Shown one piece after another: positions 8,793 through 18,696 of a DNA stretch of 64,000 nt. A program made the position numbers and the translations under genes. The notes beneath the pieces are model-generated. The model ran no database searches and was not told where the DNA came from. It saw only the letters and a program-made list of their open reading frames with translations. This DNA comes from Verrucomicrobiales bacterium (lineage in GTDB: Bacteria; Verrucomicrobiota; Verrucomicrobiia; Verrucomicrobiales; DEV007). The stretch covers positions 84,694 to 148,693 of the forward strand of contig JAPYUT010000002.1 in assembly GCA_029940475.1 (NCBI GenBank). Direction: 5' to 3'. Position 1 is the stretch's first letter, and every line of letters begins with the position of its first letter.

Positions 8793-10268
8793 CTAGAATG
8801 GCCTTCCCCGGAAACGTCGATCGTCACGCGGAGCCAACTGCTCGGGAGTTAGATTTATCAGTTCACTCTTCTGCTCGGCATTCAATGATTGGCTCGACTC
8901 AATGTATTCCACTGCTGAATCACGGTCCGATGACAACCATCGCCGGGTGGATCTCTGAACCTGCTCACTGCGCTGATCCGCATCAGAAATCGAATCCGCC
9001 CATACAACAGCTGTCCCCGGATCCTCACGCAGCTGTCGATCATTCAACAATGCAACAATTCCCTGATCCTTGGCACTGCCTGCAGGTTGCTCTCCAAGCC
9101 AGGTGGAAGCCGCTGTCGGGTCACTTCTCATCCAGGCCTCCACCACTGACCCGGTGGCACGATCTTTCCCCGCGCCGTCAGCCTGACCTGATAACCACTC
9201 GGCTGCCGCCTGCGCAGAAGCAGCATCCCTCCTCGCCCAGCGCTCTGCAACATCAGGAACAAACCTGTCCTTCTCCCCGGCATCAGTGATTTTTTCAAGG
9301 TAGGAAATAGCAGCATCAGGATCACTCCCTGCCCAATTCTCCAAAGTCTCCTCCATTGCCTCAGTTCTCGCCTCGCCTTCCAGGCCGGATGCCCACTCGA
9401 GAGCTGCCTCCGGATGAGTTCTGGACCACTGATCGGCAATCGAACGCAAAGCTCGCTGTTGTGATTCACCCTCGAGTCCCATCGCAATTTCCGCGGCTTT
9501 CAAGGGATTCTCGGCAGTGAAATGCTGAATCACGTTATTAAGAGCGTCTCCCCTGACCTCCTCTGGCAAGCCCTTGGCCCATTTCAATGCAGCGTCCGGA
9601 TCCTGACGCACCCACTCAGATGCGACACTTGCCGCACTACGCCGCATTTGCCAGTCATCGACGCCGGAATCCAGTACTGTGCTTACCAGGTATTCACCCG
9701 CTGCTTTCGGGTCCTTGGCTGCCCAGGTCCTCAAAATGGACGTTGTTCCCATCATCCTTTCAAAACCTGAAGCTTCCGAGGCAAACTTCAGCGCCTTCTC
9801 TGGATCAATCTCCGCATAGCGCGCCATTAAAAGATTCGTAGACATGAACTGATCCATCCCGCGCCCCATCCCGCGAACCTCGGCAAGGGCAATCTCAACT
9901 CCCTTCGCATCAAGGCCCTTTACCAACCGAAGCAACGCCTCCATCCGCTCCATTTGACCCGGGGCATTGAGTATTTCCTTAAGAGCCTCCTGAATCCTTC
10001 CCTCTTGCATCAACTTGACGGCCCGCAGGGCAAACTCGTCCTGAAAACGGCCCCCCTCGCTGTTATCCTCCGCCTCGCCTCCACCCTGAGTTTTTCCAGC
10101 TGCCGCAATCTCCCCGCCGCCAAGAGCTGTAATGCCTTTTCCGCGATCCGTCGTTATGCCATCGGCAATTACCGTCCTGCCTGCCCGGATTAAATAGCCA
10201 CAGGTTATGCCGCTCACCATTCCGGCCAGCAACACACCAATCAACATATTAAGAGAATATCTTTTCAT
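8793..10268 (-). CDS. Membrane-anchored helical-repeat protein
   Basis: A 491-residue protein. The N-terminus has one membrane segment ('MLIGVLLAGMVSGITCGYLI') with no obvious cleavage site, followed by a Gly-rich linker. The body consists of roughly nine degenerate repeats of about 30 residues built on W-x-x-x-(D/N/H)-P-x-x-A-x-x-(W/Y), for example 'EWVRQDPDAALKWAKGLP' and 'QWSRTHPEAALEWASGLE'. This pattern predicts an alpha-solenoid in the periplasm, related in style to Sel1/TPR proteins. Such proteins are frequent in Verrucomicrobiota and are usually left hypothetical. The gene lies 62 nt downstream of the hybrid kinase on the same strand. Function is unknown; protein-protein scaffolding is inferred. 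Confidence 0.75.
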   Translation of the reverse strand: MKRYSLNMLIGVLLAGMVSGITCGYLIRAGRTVIADGITTDRGKGITALGGGEIAAAGKTQGGGEAEDNSEGGRFQDEFALRAVKLMQEGRIQEALKEILNAPGQMERMEALLRLVKGLDAKGVEIALAEVRGMGRGMDQFMSTNLLMARYAEIDPEKALKFASEASGFERMMGTTSILRTWAAKDPKAAGEYLVSTVLDSGVDDWQMRRSAASVASEWVRQDPDAALKWAKGLPEEVRGDALNNVIQHFTAENPLKAAEIAMGLEGESQQRALRSIADQWSRTHPEAALEWASGLEGEARTEAMEETLENWAGSDPDAAISYLEKITDAGEKDRFVPDVAERWARRDAASAQAAAEWLSGQADGAGKDRATGSVVEAWMRSDPTAASTWLGEQPAGSAKDQGIVALLNDRQLREDPGTAVVWADSISDADQRSEQVQRSTRRWLSSDRDSAVEYIESSQSLNAEQKSELINLTPEQLAPRDDRRFRGRPF

Positions 10269-10330
10269 AGGTTCACTAGAATAAGAGCAGAGGCGATCCA
10301 GGTAAAGTTCAGCTTAACCCGGGCCTCGCG

Positions 10331-13012
10331 CTAATTCTCAGAATTGGCCAGCTCACTGGCTGCCCGGTCCAGTACCTCCCTTACCTTGTTGGCAAGATCC
10401 TTGATATTATAGGGTTTCTGGATCGCCGCTTCCGGACGAAATCCAGTTTCTTCTTCAAAACCCTGGAGGTCAACGAGATAACCGCTGCAAACAACCACCG
10501 GAACATTGCCGTATTTCCTGCGCAACTCAACCAGTGTCTCCTTGCCGGAAAGCCTGGGCATGGTGAGATCAAGTAAAACCAGCCTTATCTCATCCTTGTG
10601 CTGTTCATAGACATCAAGGGCATCCTTACCATCGTCCGCGCTCAGGATATTATAGCCATAATGTTTCAATACGCCCTCGGCAACGCGGCGAACAGCCACC
10701 TCGTCATCAACTAACAACAATGTCTCGTTACCTGTACCAGCCTTTTCATTAACAACGGATTCCGGTTCAATACTTTTATGCGGGACATCCTTCCGGGGCA
10801 GGAAAATCTGGAACTTGGTCCCGCTACCTAACTCAGAATCACAACCAATCCAGCCACCGTGTTGCTGAACAATACCATAGGAAGTTGCCAAGCCCAGACC
10901 CGTACCCTTACCCTGCTCTTTAGTGGTGAAAAAAGGCTCGAAAATCTTATTCAGGATCTCCGGAGGCATTCCTGAGCCTTCGTCTTCAACACTGATCACA
11001 ACGTAATCACCCGGGGCACCATGTGAATACTTTGAGCCTTCGCTCATACCCATATGCGCATTACGCGAAGCCAGCTTCAAGCACCCGCCGGTTTCCCCCA
11101 TCGCGTCTATGGCGTTGACGCACATATTCATTACCACCTGTTCAACCTGCGTGCCGTCAGCTTCAACTGTCCACAAGCCATCTTCACAGTCGATTTCGAT
11201 AGTCACTCTAGGATCAATTGTAGTACTGAGAAGTGATCTAACATCCTCAATTACATCGTTTGCAATGCAATGATCCAGGTCAAGATGAGATTGCCGCGAA
11301 AAACCCAGTAGCTGTTTAACCAGTTCAGCCGCCCTCTGCCCTGCGCGTTTCGCTGAAGCAATCAATTGTGCGTGATTACCGTTTTTACTCTTTTTCTCAT
11401 CCAGTTCGGCGAGACTGAGATTACCAATTATGCCGGTGAGTAAATTATTGAAATCGTGCGCAACTCCGCCGGCAAGACGGCCAACAGCCTCCATTTTCTG
11501 GGCTTGCTCAAGCCCCTTCTGGAGACGTCGCTGCTCCGTGACATCATGAAAACTCCAAAGCCTTGCGATCTGGCAGCCTCTTAGGTTTTTCACCGGCGCA
11601 GAGTAAACGACCAGTATCCGCTCCTGTGGATTAACAAGTTCCCATTCTACCTCCAATGGAACAGAAGAATCATGGTCGACCTTCTTCCAGGCACCTCTAA
11701 ATGCATCGTCACTTGAAAAACAAGCCGCTACTGAACTCTTGAAATCCGCAAATTCTATCTCTCCAATAGTTCCTGTTAGCATGAAAAATTCAGTTACCCT
11801 CTGGTTCGCTGCAATAAGGCCGCCATCGCTTCCCACGACAAGAATCCCGTCTTTTGCCGCCTCGTAGGAAGCACGCAGCTGCGCATAGGTGTCTTCAAGT
11901 TCACTCTGCGAGACTCGCAGGCTCTCAGTTCGTGAATCAACGATTGACTCCAGCTCATAGCGATGATTCTTCACCTCATCAACCATCGAGTTGAAAGATA
12001 CAGCCAACTGCTTCAACTCAGTTGCCCCCAGTTCAGGCACGCGTGTCTCCAGGTTTCCCTCCGAAACCCTTCGTGCGGCCAAGGAAGCCGCTATCACCGG
12101 GGCGGAAAACTTTCGTGCAAGCCAAGCGCCCAAAAGTCCCGTGCCAAGTAAAACACAAATCGCTATTCTCTGCTGCACCCCAACTGTCTGTCTCACTGCG
12201 GCCAGCACCTCTGACCTTGGACGGAGACAAGCCACCACCCATGCCTCACCAACCTTGGTATCAACAATTGGCACAACAATACTGTGAAAATAAAACTCTT
12301 CTTTATCAATCAAAACAAGGCCACTCTCCCGGTCCCAGAATGGCGTGACTGTATCCTTCATGAACGGGCGCAGAATCTTTGATTTATCCTGACCCGCGAT
12401 CAATGTTCCCCGGGAATCAATCAGGAAAGCCTGCCCGCGCTCTCCAATTTCGATGCCGTCAATCAATTCCCACATCGGATCAAACTTAAGCCGGGCCCTG
12501 AGGATAAAGCCATCACGCTCCCCGGCAATGTCCAAGGGAATGTAAACCTTCAGGTGTAGACCATCCTTGCCAATAACCCGATGTGGCCTTGACGTGACAA
12601 CATTGCCGTCTTCAAGGGCGACCTTAAACCACAAGGTTTTCTCAACAGGCTCGGGATGATTCTCATGGGTTGTTGAACGCACCATCAACCCCCTCGAATC
12701 ATAGAGGGTTATGTCGTCAAACATCCGGTAAGCCTTTACAAGGCGCAGCATCTCCGCAACACGTTCGTCCATTGGCGTGGCGACACCGGCGACTACCTGG
12801 TTTCCTTTGAGGGCCACCAGATCATTGGCAGCGGATTCCATGACGCGCTTGATTTGACGAGCCACCTCACGGTTCACCGCGGCAATCTTTTCCCGCTCGG
12901 AATCCTCAAGTGCCGTGCGCGTCAAACTATTGGTCGACAACATCACGGCGACCATGGGAAACAGTCCGGCCGCCAGAAGAACGATCAGTAATCTGACGCG
13001 GATTGAGTTCAC
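10331..13012 (-). CDS. Hybrid sensor histidine kinase (Cache-HAMP-PAS-HisKA-HATPase-REC)
   Basis: An 893-residue inner-membrane kinase. An N-terminal membrane helix is followed by a periplasmic double-Cache-like sensor (about residues 35-280), a second membrane helix (about 283-300) and a HAMP segment. A coiled coil and a PAS domain come next. The HisKA H-box is '[12 protein letters not shown]', His near residue 518; the HATPase N and G boxes include '[14 protein letters not shown]' and '[15 protein letters not shown]'. The C-terminal receiver domain has 'LLLVDDE' and phospho-acceptor Asp near residue 812 in 'LLDLTMPR'. The final output regulator is not adjacent. The gene starts 64 nt after the polyamine-type binding-protein gene on the same strand, which suggests sensing of the same ligand. 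Confidence 0.93.
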   Translation of the reverse strand: MNSIRVRLLIVLLAAGLFPMVAVMLSTNSLTRTALEDSEREKIAAVNREVARQIKRVMESAANDLVALKGNQVVAGVATPMDERVAEMLRLVKAYRMFDDITLYDSRGLMVRSTTHENHPEPVEKTLWFKVALEDGNVVTSRPHRVIGKDGLHLKVYIPLDIAGERDGFILRARLKFDPMWELIDGIEIGERGQAFLIDSRGTLIAGQDKSKILRPFMKDTVTPFWDRESGLVLIDKEEFYFHSIVVPIVDTKVGEAWVVACLRPRSEVLAAVRQTVGVQQRIAICVLLGTGLLGAWLARKFSAPVIAASLAARRVSEGNLETRVPELGATELKQLAVSFNSMVDEVKNHRYELESIVDSRTESLRVSQSELEDTYAQLRASYEAAKDGILVVGSDGGLIAANQRVTEFFMLTGTIGEIEFADFKSSVAACFSSDDAFRGAWKKVDHDSSVPLEVEWELVNPQERILVVYSAPVKNLRGCQIARLWSFHDVTEQRRLQKGLEQAQKMEAVGRLAGGVAHDFNNLLTGIIGNLSLAELDEKKSKNGNHAQLIASAKRAGQRAAELVKQLLGFSRQSHLDLDHCIANDVIEDVRSLLSTTIDPRVTIEIDCEDGLWTVEADGTQVEQVVMNMCVNAIDAMGETGGCLKLASRNAHMGMSEGSKYSHGAPGDYVVISVEDEGSGMPPEILNKIFEPFFTTKEQGKGTGLGLATSYGIVQQHGGWIGCDSELGSGTKFQIFLPRKDVPHKSIEPESVVNEKAGTGNETLLLVDDEVAVRRVAEGVLKHYGYNILSADDGKDALDVYEQHKDEIRLVLLDLTMPRLSGKETLVELRRKYGNVPVVVCSGYLVDLQGFEEETGFRPEAAIQKPYNIKDLANKVREVLDRAASELANSEN

Positions 13013-13076
13013 CTTGGGATTGCCTGCTTTCCAGAAAACAGGAAGCCGGCAGTTAGGGGTTTACCATTGCGGATAA

Positions 13077-14204
13077 TTATTCTATCCCCACAGTTTCCGC
13101 GACAGATTTCGACTGCTTATTTCTCAGGCGCAAGGCCTCCTGAACACGTCCCCATGCTACATTAAGCAGGATTTCACGATGGGTGTCCGGCTTGTAGTAA
13201 AACTGGCATTTGGCCCGCACCTCCACAGAGGGATTAATCGATTCATCAGCAAGCAACTCTTCACTAATATACTGCTCAGCCGCCCGGTTGGTACTCCCAT
13301 ACCAGGTGAAGTTCGCATTCATTGCCGCCTGCTCAGGACGCAACATGTAATCAATCAACGCATGTGCTGCAGAGACATTACGCGCATCACTCGGCACTGA
13401 AAAATTGTCCATCCACAGCGGTGCCCCCTCTTTGGGAATAAAGAAACTCACGTTCTCGTTGTCCTCGGCAACCATCGCGGCATCGCCACTGTAGCATGAT
13501 GCAATCCATATCTCTCCGGACTTCAGGCCATCTCGCACAGTGGCATCGCTGCCAAACTTCATGCCGACCTTGTCAATGGCTTCCAGAAGGGCGTCTGCCG
13601 CCACATCGAGTTGCTCCGGATCTGAGCTGTTAATGGGTAGTTTCCTTGCAATTAAACCGATTCCCAAGCTCTCGGTCCGATCTCCAAAAATCATCGCCTT
13701 ACCCGAGTATTTCTCATTCCACAACGCCTTCCAGCTGTCACCGGGATCTTCAATCTTGTCAGCACGGAAGGCAATCAGAGTCGTGCCCCAGAGATAGGGT
13801 AATGAAACCTTATTGTCCGGATCAAATGCTTTCCCCATGTATTCATCCGACACATTTTTAGCATTGGTAAGAGATTTTTTGTCAAGGGGTTGCAGCAAAT
13901 GAAGCTCAGCCAAGCGATTAATCGACAGGTCATCGGTAACCACAACGTCAAAGGCTCCAGGTTCGGAAACCAGCCTAGCCTCCAGCTCGTCCGGATCCTC
14001 AAAGGTAATGTAATCTACCTTGATTCCAGTTTCAGCGGTGAATCCTTCAAATACTTCGGGGTCAAAGTATTCTGACCAGCTGATCAGTCTCACTGTTTTC
14101 CCAACAGCTTTATTTTCAGTGACTTGAGTGAGATCCTTTTGAGCGCAACCGACGACACCCAAAGCCGTTGCTAAAATTCCATAAATCCAATTTTTCACTT
14201 TCAT
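13077..14204 (-). CDS. PotD-like polyamine-binding lipoprotein (orphan)
   Basis: A 375-residue extracytoplasmic solute-binding protein of the PotD/PotF (spermidine/putrescine) type. The ATG at 14204 is preferred over one at 14231 because it begins a clean lipoprotein signal ('MKVKNWIYGILATALGVVGC', lipobox GVVGC). Family features include 'LISWSEYFDPEVFEGFTAET' and 'FDVVVTDDLSINRLAE'; tryptophans and acids are present in the binding cleft region. No permease or ABC ATPase is encoded nearby. The next gene on the strand is a Cache-domain hybrid kinase, so the protein may present ligand to a sensor rather than to a transporter (inference). Confidence 0.85.
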   Translation of the reverse strand: MKVKNWIYGILATALGVVGCAQKDLTQVTENKAVGKTVRLISWSEYFDPEVFEGFTAETGIKVDYITFEDPDELEARLVSEPGAFDVVVTDDLSINRLAELHLLQPLDKKSLTNAKNVSDEYMGKAFDPDNKVSLPYLWGTTLIAFRADKIEDPGDSWKALWNEKYSGKAMIFGDRTESLGIGLIARKLPINSSDPEQLDVAADALLEAIDKVGMKFGSDATVRDGLKSGEIWIASCYSGDAAMVAEDNENVSFFIPKEGAPLWMDNFSVPSDARNVSAAHALIDYMLRPEQAAMNANFTWYGSTNRAAEQYISEELLADESINPSVEVRAKCQFYYKPDTHREILLNVAWGRVQEALRLRNKQSKSVAETVGIE

Positions 14205-14315
14205 GTCGTTATTTTTAATAATATTTACCATATTTTAAGTGATTACGAGAACAGATCAACTATAATTTCAATATATTTTACTTATATTTATATTTTTTAT
14301 AAATAAACGCTCTCT

Positions 14316-14343
14316 GCAAGACATTCCCTTGAATGTCACTTGC
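14316..14343 (+). promoter_or_regulatory. Leader hairpin upstream of the MATE gene
   Basis: GCAAG-ACATTC, loop CCTT, GAATGT-(CA bulge)-CTTGC: an 11-bp stem with a 2-nt bulge ending 14 nt before the MATE ATG. It lies in an AT-rich divergent intergenic region shared with the potD-like gene. It could be a leader RNA structure or an operator; the sequence does not decide which. Confidence 0.35.
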
Positions 14344-14357
14344 GAGAACAGTGATCA

Positions 14358-15770
14358 ATGGGTCAGGTTGATCGCGTCTTAATGGGCTCCTTGAAGGACA
14401 ATCACCCCCACCTCCTGAAGGTGAATCTCACTAATCCCGGACTATGCGCGATGCTTCGGGTCGCTACCCCTGTCATTCTGCTCAACCTCACCTTTGTTGC
14501 CATGCAGGCCACGGACGCATGGATGATTGGCAAACTCGGAAACCGGGAACTCGCGGCTATCACTCCGCCCTCGATGGCAATCTTTGTCATGGTAAGTTTT
14601 GGTTATGCCTTCCTTGGAATCGTTACCGCCCTGGTCGGGCAAAGCTTTGGCGCAGGCAAGCAACAACAATGTGGGCACTACGGCTGGTTGGGAATTTACT
14701 CGGCATTGATGATAGGCATCGGCTCCTTGTTGCTCTGGCCCTGTGGATCTATTTTTGAATTCTTTGCCGGAAGCGAGCGCGGATCACTGGGCAATCTTGA
14801 GTCACGCTATTTTCAGGTCAGTCTTCTGGCAGTAGCACCTGTCCTAGTAACCAACGCAATTGCTAGTTTCTATTTTGGCGTTCGTCGACCACTGACAATA
14901 CTCATGGCAAGCCTCATCGGACTGGTCTTGAACGCCTTCATCAGCTACGGGCTGATCTTCGGGGCGTATTATTTCCCTGAGTGGCATTTCGATGGTGCTG
15001 CATGGGGCACGGTATTCGCGGCCACAATTGAATGCGTAATTCTTCTGGCTCTCTTTGCAAAATCGCCCGCGAACAGGAAACTGGGAACTGTCCCCCGCCC
15101 TAAGTCGCTTGCCGGGATCACTAAATTATGGAATACCGGTCTTCCCTCGGGAATACAGGCTGCTGTTGATGTCCTCTCCTGGGGGGTTCTGATCAGTTCC
15201 CTGATCGCCTGCTACGGCGAGGAGGCACTCGCTGCGGGAACGATCCTGATGCGCTGCATGCAGTTCACCTTCCTTCCCGCCGAAGGGGTCGCGACCATAG
15301 CTGTAGCCCTTGTTGCGCAAGCCATTGGGCACGGGCAACCGGAACAGGCACGCAGCCACGCAAGGAATGCATTCCGAATCAATGCTGTATTCATGGTCAC
15401 TGCGGGTGTGTTGTTTTTTGTTTTCCGTCGTCAGCTCATTGGCATTTTTACCGATGATCCGGCTGTTACTGAATTTGCCACCGGAGCGATCATCTTCATT
15501 ACCCTTGCCCAATGGTTCGATGCCATGGGCGTTACTTATCTCCATGCGTTGCAGGGGGCAGGAGATACCAAGTGGAGTTCAGTAGCCAACATCACCCTGA
15601 GTGTCATCGTTCTCGGTGGCGGCGGCATCCTGGCCGTAACTCTGTTCAAGGAACGTGGACCGATGGCAATCTGGCTGCTTGCCTTCCTTTATATTGCCAT
15701 ACAGGGAATATTATTCCGCTGCAGGTGGAAATCCGGCGTCTGGCGCCACATCAACCTGAGCCAGAGCTGA
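14358..15770 (+). CDS. MATE-family multidrug/cation antiporter
   Basis: A 470-residue integral membrane protein with about twelve hydrophobic segments and the MATE signature near the N-terminus ('RVATPVILLNLTFVAMQATD', 'MIGKLGNRELAAI'). The second half repeats the fold ('LPSGIQAAVDVLSW', 'FLPAEGVATIAVALVAQAIG'). MATE proteins export cationic drugs and metabolites in exchange for Na+ or H+. The length is normal for the family. A second ATG 24 nt further in could also be the start; no strong ribosome-binding site separates the two. The gene diverges from the potD-like gene and converges with the DDAH-like gene, 10 nt away. Confidence 0.92.
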   Translation: MGQVDRVLMGSLKDNHPHLLKVNLTNPGLCAMLRVATPVILLNLTFVAMQATDAWMIGKLGNRELAAITPPSMAIFVMVSFGYAFLGIVTALVGQSFGAGKQQQCGHYGWLGIYSALMIGIGSLLLWPCGSIFEFFAGSERGSLGNLESRYFQVSLLAVAPVLVTNAIASFYFGVRRPLTILMASLIGLVLNAFISYGLIFGAYYFPEWHFDGAAWGTVFAATIECVILLALFAKSPANRKLGTVPRPKSLAGITKLWNTGLPSGIQAAVDVLSWGVLISSLIACYGEEALAAGTILMRCMQFTFLPAEGVATIAVALVAQAIGHGQPEQARSHARNAFRINAVFMVTAGVLFFVFRRQLIGIFTDDPAVTEFATGAIIFITLAQWFDAMGVTYLHALQGAGDTKWSSVANITLSVIVLGGGGILAVTLFKERGPMAIWLLAFLYIAIQGILFRCRWKSGVWRHINLSQS

Positions 15771-15780
15771 CCCCAAGAGC

Positions 15781-16788
15781 CTAGAGCAGGCGATGGTTAT
15801 AGGAAGCCCGGTTCAAGTGCATGACCATGCACGATAATGCTGCCCCGCTCTTTTGGTATTCACTAAGATTAAACAACGCGACCTCAAAGCCATTTTCCGT
15901 CGTAATATCCTCCAACTTGCGGTTTTTCTGTAATTCAAGACGGTAGGCATCACTACCTCTTTTCAGGTCATGGATATTGGATCCATTGAGGATAAGGTTG
16001 CCCAGACGCACCGAGTTACACAAGCCTGGCAGCGCCTCCTTACGTGTAACATCAATCACCTCAGTATGGCGCTCAATCTCAGAAATTTCCTTCCGGTCAA
16101 ACATTTCAGTGCACACAATCGTCTTTTGATCAGTTAGTGGAAACACCGTGCAATCAAGGTGATATAGATACGGGTCGCTCTCACGAACCTGTATGATCTT
16201 CATGCCAAATTGTTCTTCAAGCTGTGAGTAGGTCTCCCGCTCGGAACGGAGGCCATAACCACCGATATAGACCTTATCATGCAGGTGCTTAAGTTCTGCC
16301 TCTCCCTCGAACTTGGTCGTTGGAACTATAGTCTTGTATCCCATTGACTGGAAAAACCGCACTCCCACCTCAGTTTCACCGATCCTGGGCTCGGATTTGA
16401 AATTCGAGATCACCACGGTATCCCGCGAGGGTAAATGTTCCAATACCAGTCCGAGATTAGCCGTAAACACAAGGTCCTGCAGCCCACAATCACGAGGCAC
16501 CGGCAGAAGTTGGACAAATGCCCTGGATGACAAGAACTGGTAAACCGCTTGAAACTGACGGAAGGCTTTATTTTGCTCAACTGCACGCCCCTCCTCCGGG
16601 AGATCCATCATCCATATGTTGTTTGGCTGCCCGGTAGCATGTGAGAACGGCGGACACATCAGGAACGCTGGAACCTCAAGATGACTCAAGTTCCACAACC
16701 CTCCGGGGGAGGATTGAACCGGTTTAGGGCTATGGATAACCGCTTTGGTGACTGGATCGCGGGCCTGGATACGACTTTCTGAACTCAT
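15781..16788 (-). CDS. DDAH/arginine deiminase-superfamily hydrolase (COG1834-like)
   Basis: A 335-residue guanidino-group-modifying enzyme. The usual landmarks of dimethylargininase-like proteins are in order: 'FLMCPP', 'LQDLVFTANLGLVLEH', 'FEGEAE', 'GGYGLRSERETY', 'YLYHLDCTVFPL', and the C-terminal catalytic-type cysteine in 'SGAALSCMVMHLN'. The family hydrolyses arginine, methylarginines or related guanidines, or transfers an amidino group; the substrate is not known here. The acidic position usually in FEGxGD reads FEGEAE, a conservative shift. Its ATG shares one base with the stop of the phosphatidylserine decarboxylase gene, so the two are translationally coupled. Confidence 0.8.
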   Translation of the reverse strand: MSSESRIQARDPVTKAVIHSPKPVQSSPGGLWNLSHLEVPAFLMCPPFSHATGQPNNIWMMDLPEEGRAVEQNKAFRQFQAVYQFLSSRAFVQLLPVPRDCGLQDLVFTANLGLVLEHLPSRDTVVISNFKSEPRIGETEVGVRFFQSMGYKTIVPTTKFEGEAELKHLHDKVYIGGYGLRSERETYSQLEEQFGMKIIQVRESDPYLYHLDCTVFPLTDQKTIVCTEMFDRKEISEIERHTEVIDVTRKEALPGLCNSVRLGNLILNGSNIHDLKRGSDAYRLELQKNRKLEDITTENGFEVALFNLSEYQKSGAALSCMVMHLNRASYNHRLL

Positions 16789-17516
16789 TATTTTCGGTGA
16801 TGTTTAATTTTTAACAACGGGTCCACGCCTGCCTCCACGTGAACTCCCTCTTCCCAGATAAAGTCAAAATCAAAATCTCCCCCGAGCGGAACAATCAGGT
16901 CAACCTGAGATCCGTAACGGATCTGGGAGAATCTTTCATTCTGCTGGTAAGGCCTGTGTTTCTTCAGGTCAAAAGGTGTAATTGAATCAACATCATAGTC
17001 GGCGATCTGCAGGATGTAATAATTCAAGTTCAATTCCCACGACTCCACTTTATTCAAAACCCGTTGGTTTCCATACAAATAATCCGCAGTATCATGATCA
17101 ATAGTAAGATCGTCCACCAGCGCATTTTCCATGGCGAGCATTGGGCGATTGAAGCTGTCAATAGAATCCAGTTCACGGTAACTGAGCACTCCGGGATAAG
17201 GTACGCGGTTCACGTGCACATCGTAAAATGTCATGAAAATTCCGATCACCAGGCTCTCCTCAACCATGTAATCCGGTTCACGCATTGCCTCCCGCAGGGT
17301 GTAGTTTCTCCCCTTGATCTCAATCACTGATTCATCCTGCCTCACTCGCTTCTGATAGATGATTACGCCATCGGCAGGAGCAAAAAAATAATCCGGATCC
17401 GAACAAATCGAGCGCATCGGGTCACGGAAAAAAAAGCGCTCGGAAAGCCAGCGAACCGATCGGTCTTTGACTTCATTCACCTCTTCGTTCACCCAGTCTG
17501 ATAATTTTTTGGCCAC
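16788..17516 (-). CDS. psd: Phosphatidylserine decarboxylase-family proenzyme
   Basis: A 242-residue pyruvoyl-dependent decarboxylase making phosphatidylethanolamine. Visible signatures are 'FFAPADGVI', 'MTFYDVHVNRVPYPG' with the conserved His, and 'RYGSQVDLIVP', where cleavage before Ser would create the pyruvoyl group. The GSQ variant resembles the shorter archaeal/type II enzymes more than the LGST form. There is no long N-terminal membrane segment. It is first in a two-gene unit with the DDAH-like hydrolase, sharing one base. A 337-nt AT-rich region upstream probably holds the promoter. Confidence 0.85.
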   Translation of the reverse strand: MAKKLSDWVNEEVNEVKDRSVRWLSERFFFRDPMRSICSDPDYFFAPADGVIIYQKRVRQDESVIEIKGRNYTLREAMREPDYMVEESLVIGIFMTFYDVHVNRVPYPGVLSYRELDSIDSFNRPMLAMENALVDDLTIDHDTADYLYGNQRVLNKVESWELNLNYYILQIADYDVDSITPFDLKKHRPYQQNERFSQIRYGSQVDLIVPLGGDFDFDFIWEEGVHVEAGVDPLLKIKHHRK

Positions 17517-17853
17517 GTCAGTTATCTCTACTACTAGATAATTTATAATACTAAAATATTAACGATACATCAAGTCATTTTTTATAAAATTCTCATTTTT
17601 AAAGATCAATTAAGCCGTAAATCCTATTATTTTAGCTATTTTTTGATAAAAAAACAGGATATCATGAATTAATGATATCAATGAAGATACTTCAAGAAAC
17701 CTTATTACCTTCAATCTAAGGAAAAATTAAGACAGATTACCCAGCCCAATAACGGACTAAATCTATCAAACAATTTGATCACTTGCCGCTCCACAACCAG
17801 TAGCCTGGTGCCCCCCCTGCGGAGAAATAATCAGTTTATTGCACTGATCATTA
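17517..17853. other. AT-rich intergenic region upstream of psd
   Basis: 337 bases without a convincing gene; it separates the MtfA-like gene from psd, both on the minus strand. The composition is strongly AT-rich. Apart from the near-palindrome at 17658-17679 I see no structured element. Confidence 0.6.
17658..17679. promoter_or_regulatory. 22-bp near-perfect palindrome, operator candidate
   Basis: Two outer half-sites, GATATCAT and ATGATATC, flank a GAATTA core; the whole 22 bp is palindromic except for one mismatched pair. It lies about 140 bp upstream of the psd start. The size and symmetry suit a dimeric helix-turn-helix regulator. No T-run makes a terminator likely. Confidence 0.4.
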
Positions 17854-18696
17854 TCACCGCCATTCCAGGGGATTTAACCCATAGAAACACTTGAGCCGCT
17901 CATAGAGTTGCGGATAGCGGAGGGAAAGCTTCTTGGGCTTCTCGAAAAATGTCTCGGTAGCAACAGCAAAAAACTCAGCTGGGTTCGTCGCTCCATAATC
18001 ATCAATCACCAACTTCTTACGGCGTTGACGGTATTCTCCATGCAATTCATAAGCTTCACTTAAAACACCGGCCCACTTACGCTGCTCTTCCCGCGAAACA
18101 AGCCGCGGAGCCCCATCAGCGATACCATCACACTGATCCAATTGATGAGCAAACTCGTGAATCACCACATTTCTCCCATCACCAGGGAGCGCAGGTCCGC
18201 TCAGCACATGAGCCCACGAAAGAACAACCGAGCCTGAACCCCAGGATTCACCCAGTCGCTGACTCTTTACCCGCCCGAATCCTTTCCTGTCAATTGAACT
18301 TCCCGCATCGTAAGCACCCGGGTAAAGCAACACTGAATGAAGGGCATCAAACACACCAAACTTGCCGTTAAGTAAAAGCACGCACGCCTGCCCGGCGACC
18401 GTCACCAGCATTTCATCGGTTAAGTTCCCGAGCCCACCGCAAGCTTCAAAGTTCTTTTCCTCAACAAAAACATTCACATAACCGCCTAGACGATGACGAA
18501 CATCCTCTGGCATTTTCCCATATAGCGGAAAATTTTTCTCAAGTAATTTATCCCATTCTGCTGACAGGGGGGCATTTAACAATTCGCACCTGCGTTGCTT
18601 AAACCTGCGCCGCCGGTTCAATGTCAGTAAAACACTCCAAGCTATCAGGCAAACACCTAAAGCAAGACAGGAAATCAAAAGTTTAGGCCCCGTCAT
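17854..18696 (-). CDS. mtfA: MtfA-family zinc metallopeptidase (M90), membrane-anchored
   Basis: A 280-residue protein with one N-terminal membrane helix followed by basic residues ('LNRRRRFKQRR'), so the bulk is probably cytoplasmic. The peptidase core carries HEFAHQLD (HExxH zinc motif) near residue 178 and a downstream acidic segment 'NPAEFFAVATETFFEKP' containing the likely third ligand. MtfA in Escherichia coli binds the repressor Mlc and has aminopeptidase activity. The anchor is common in other phyla. It is monocistronic by spacing. Confidence 0.88.
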   Translation of the reverse strand: MTGPKLLISCLALGVCLIAWSVLLTLNRRRRFKQRRCELLNAPLSAEWDKLLEKNFPLYGKMPEDVRHRLGGYVNVFVEEKNFEACGGLGNLTDEMLVTVAGQACVLLLNGKFGVFDALHSVLLYPGAYDAGSSIDRKGFGRVKSQRLGESWGSGSVVLSWAHVLSGPALPGDGRNVVIHEFAHQLDQCDGIADGAPRLVSREEQRKWAGVLSEAYELHGEYRQRRKKLVIDDYGATNPAEFFAVATETFFEKPKKLSLRYPQLYERLKCFYGLNPLEWR

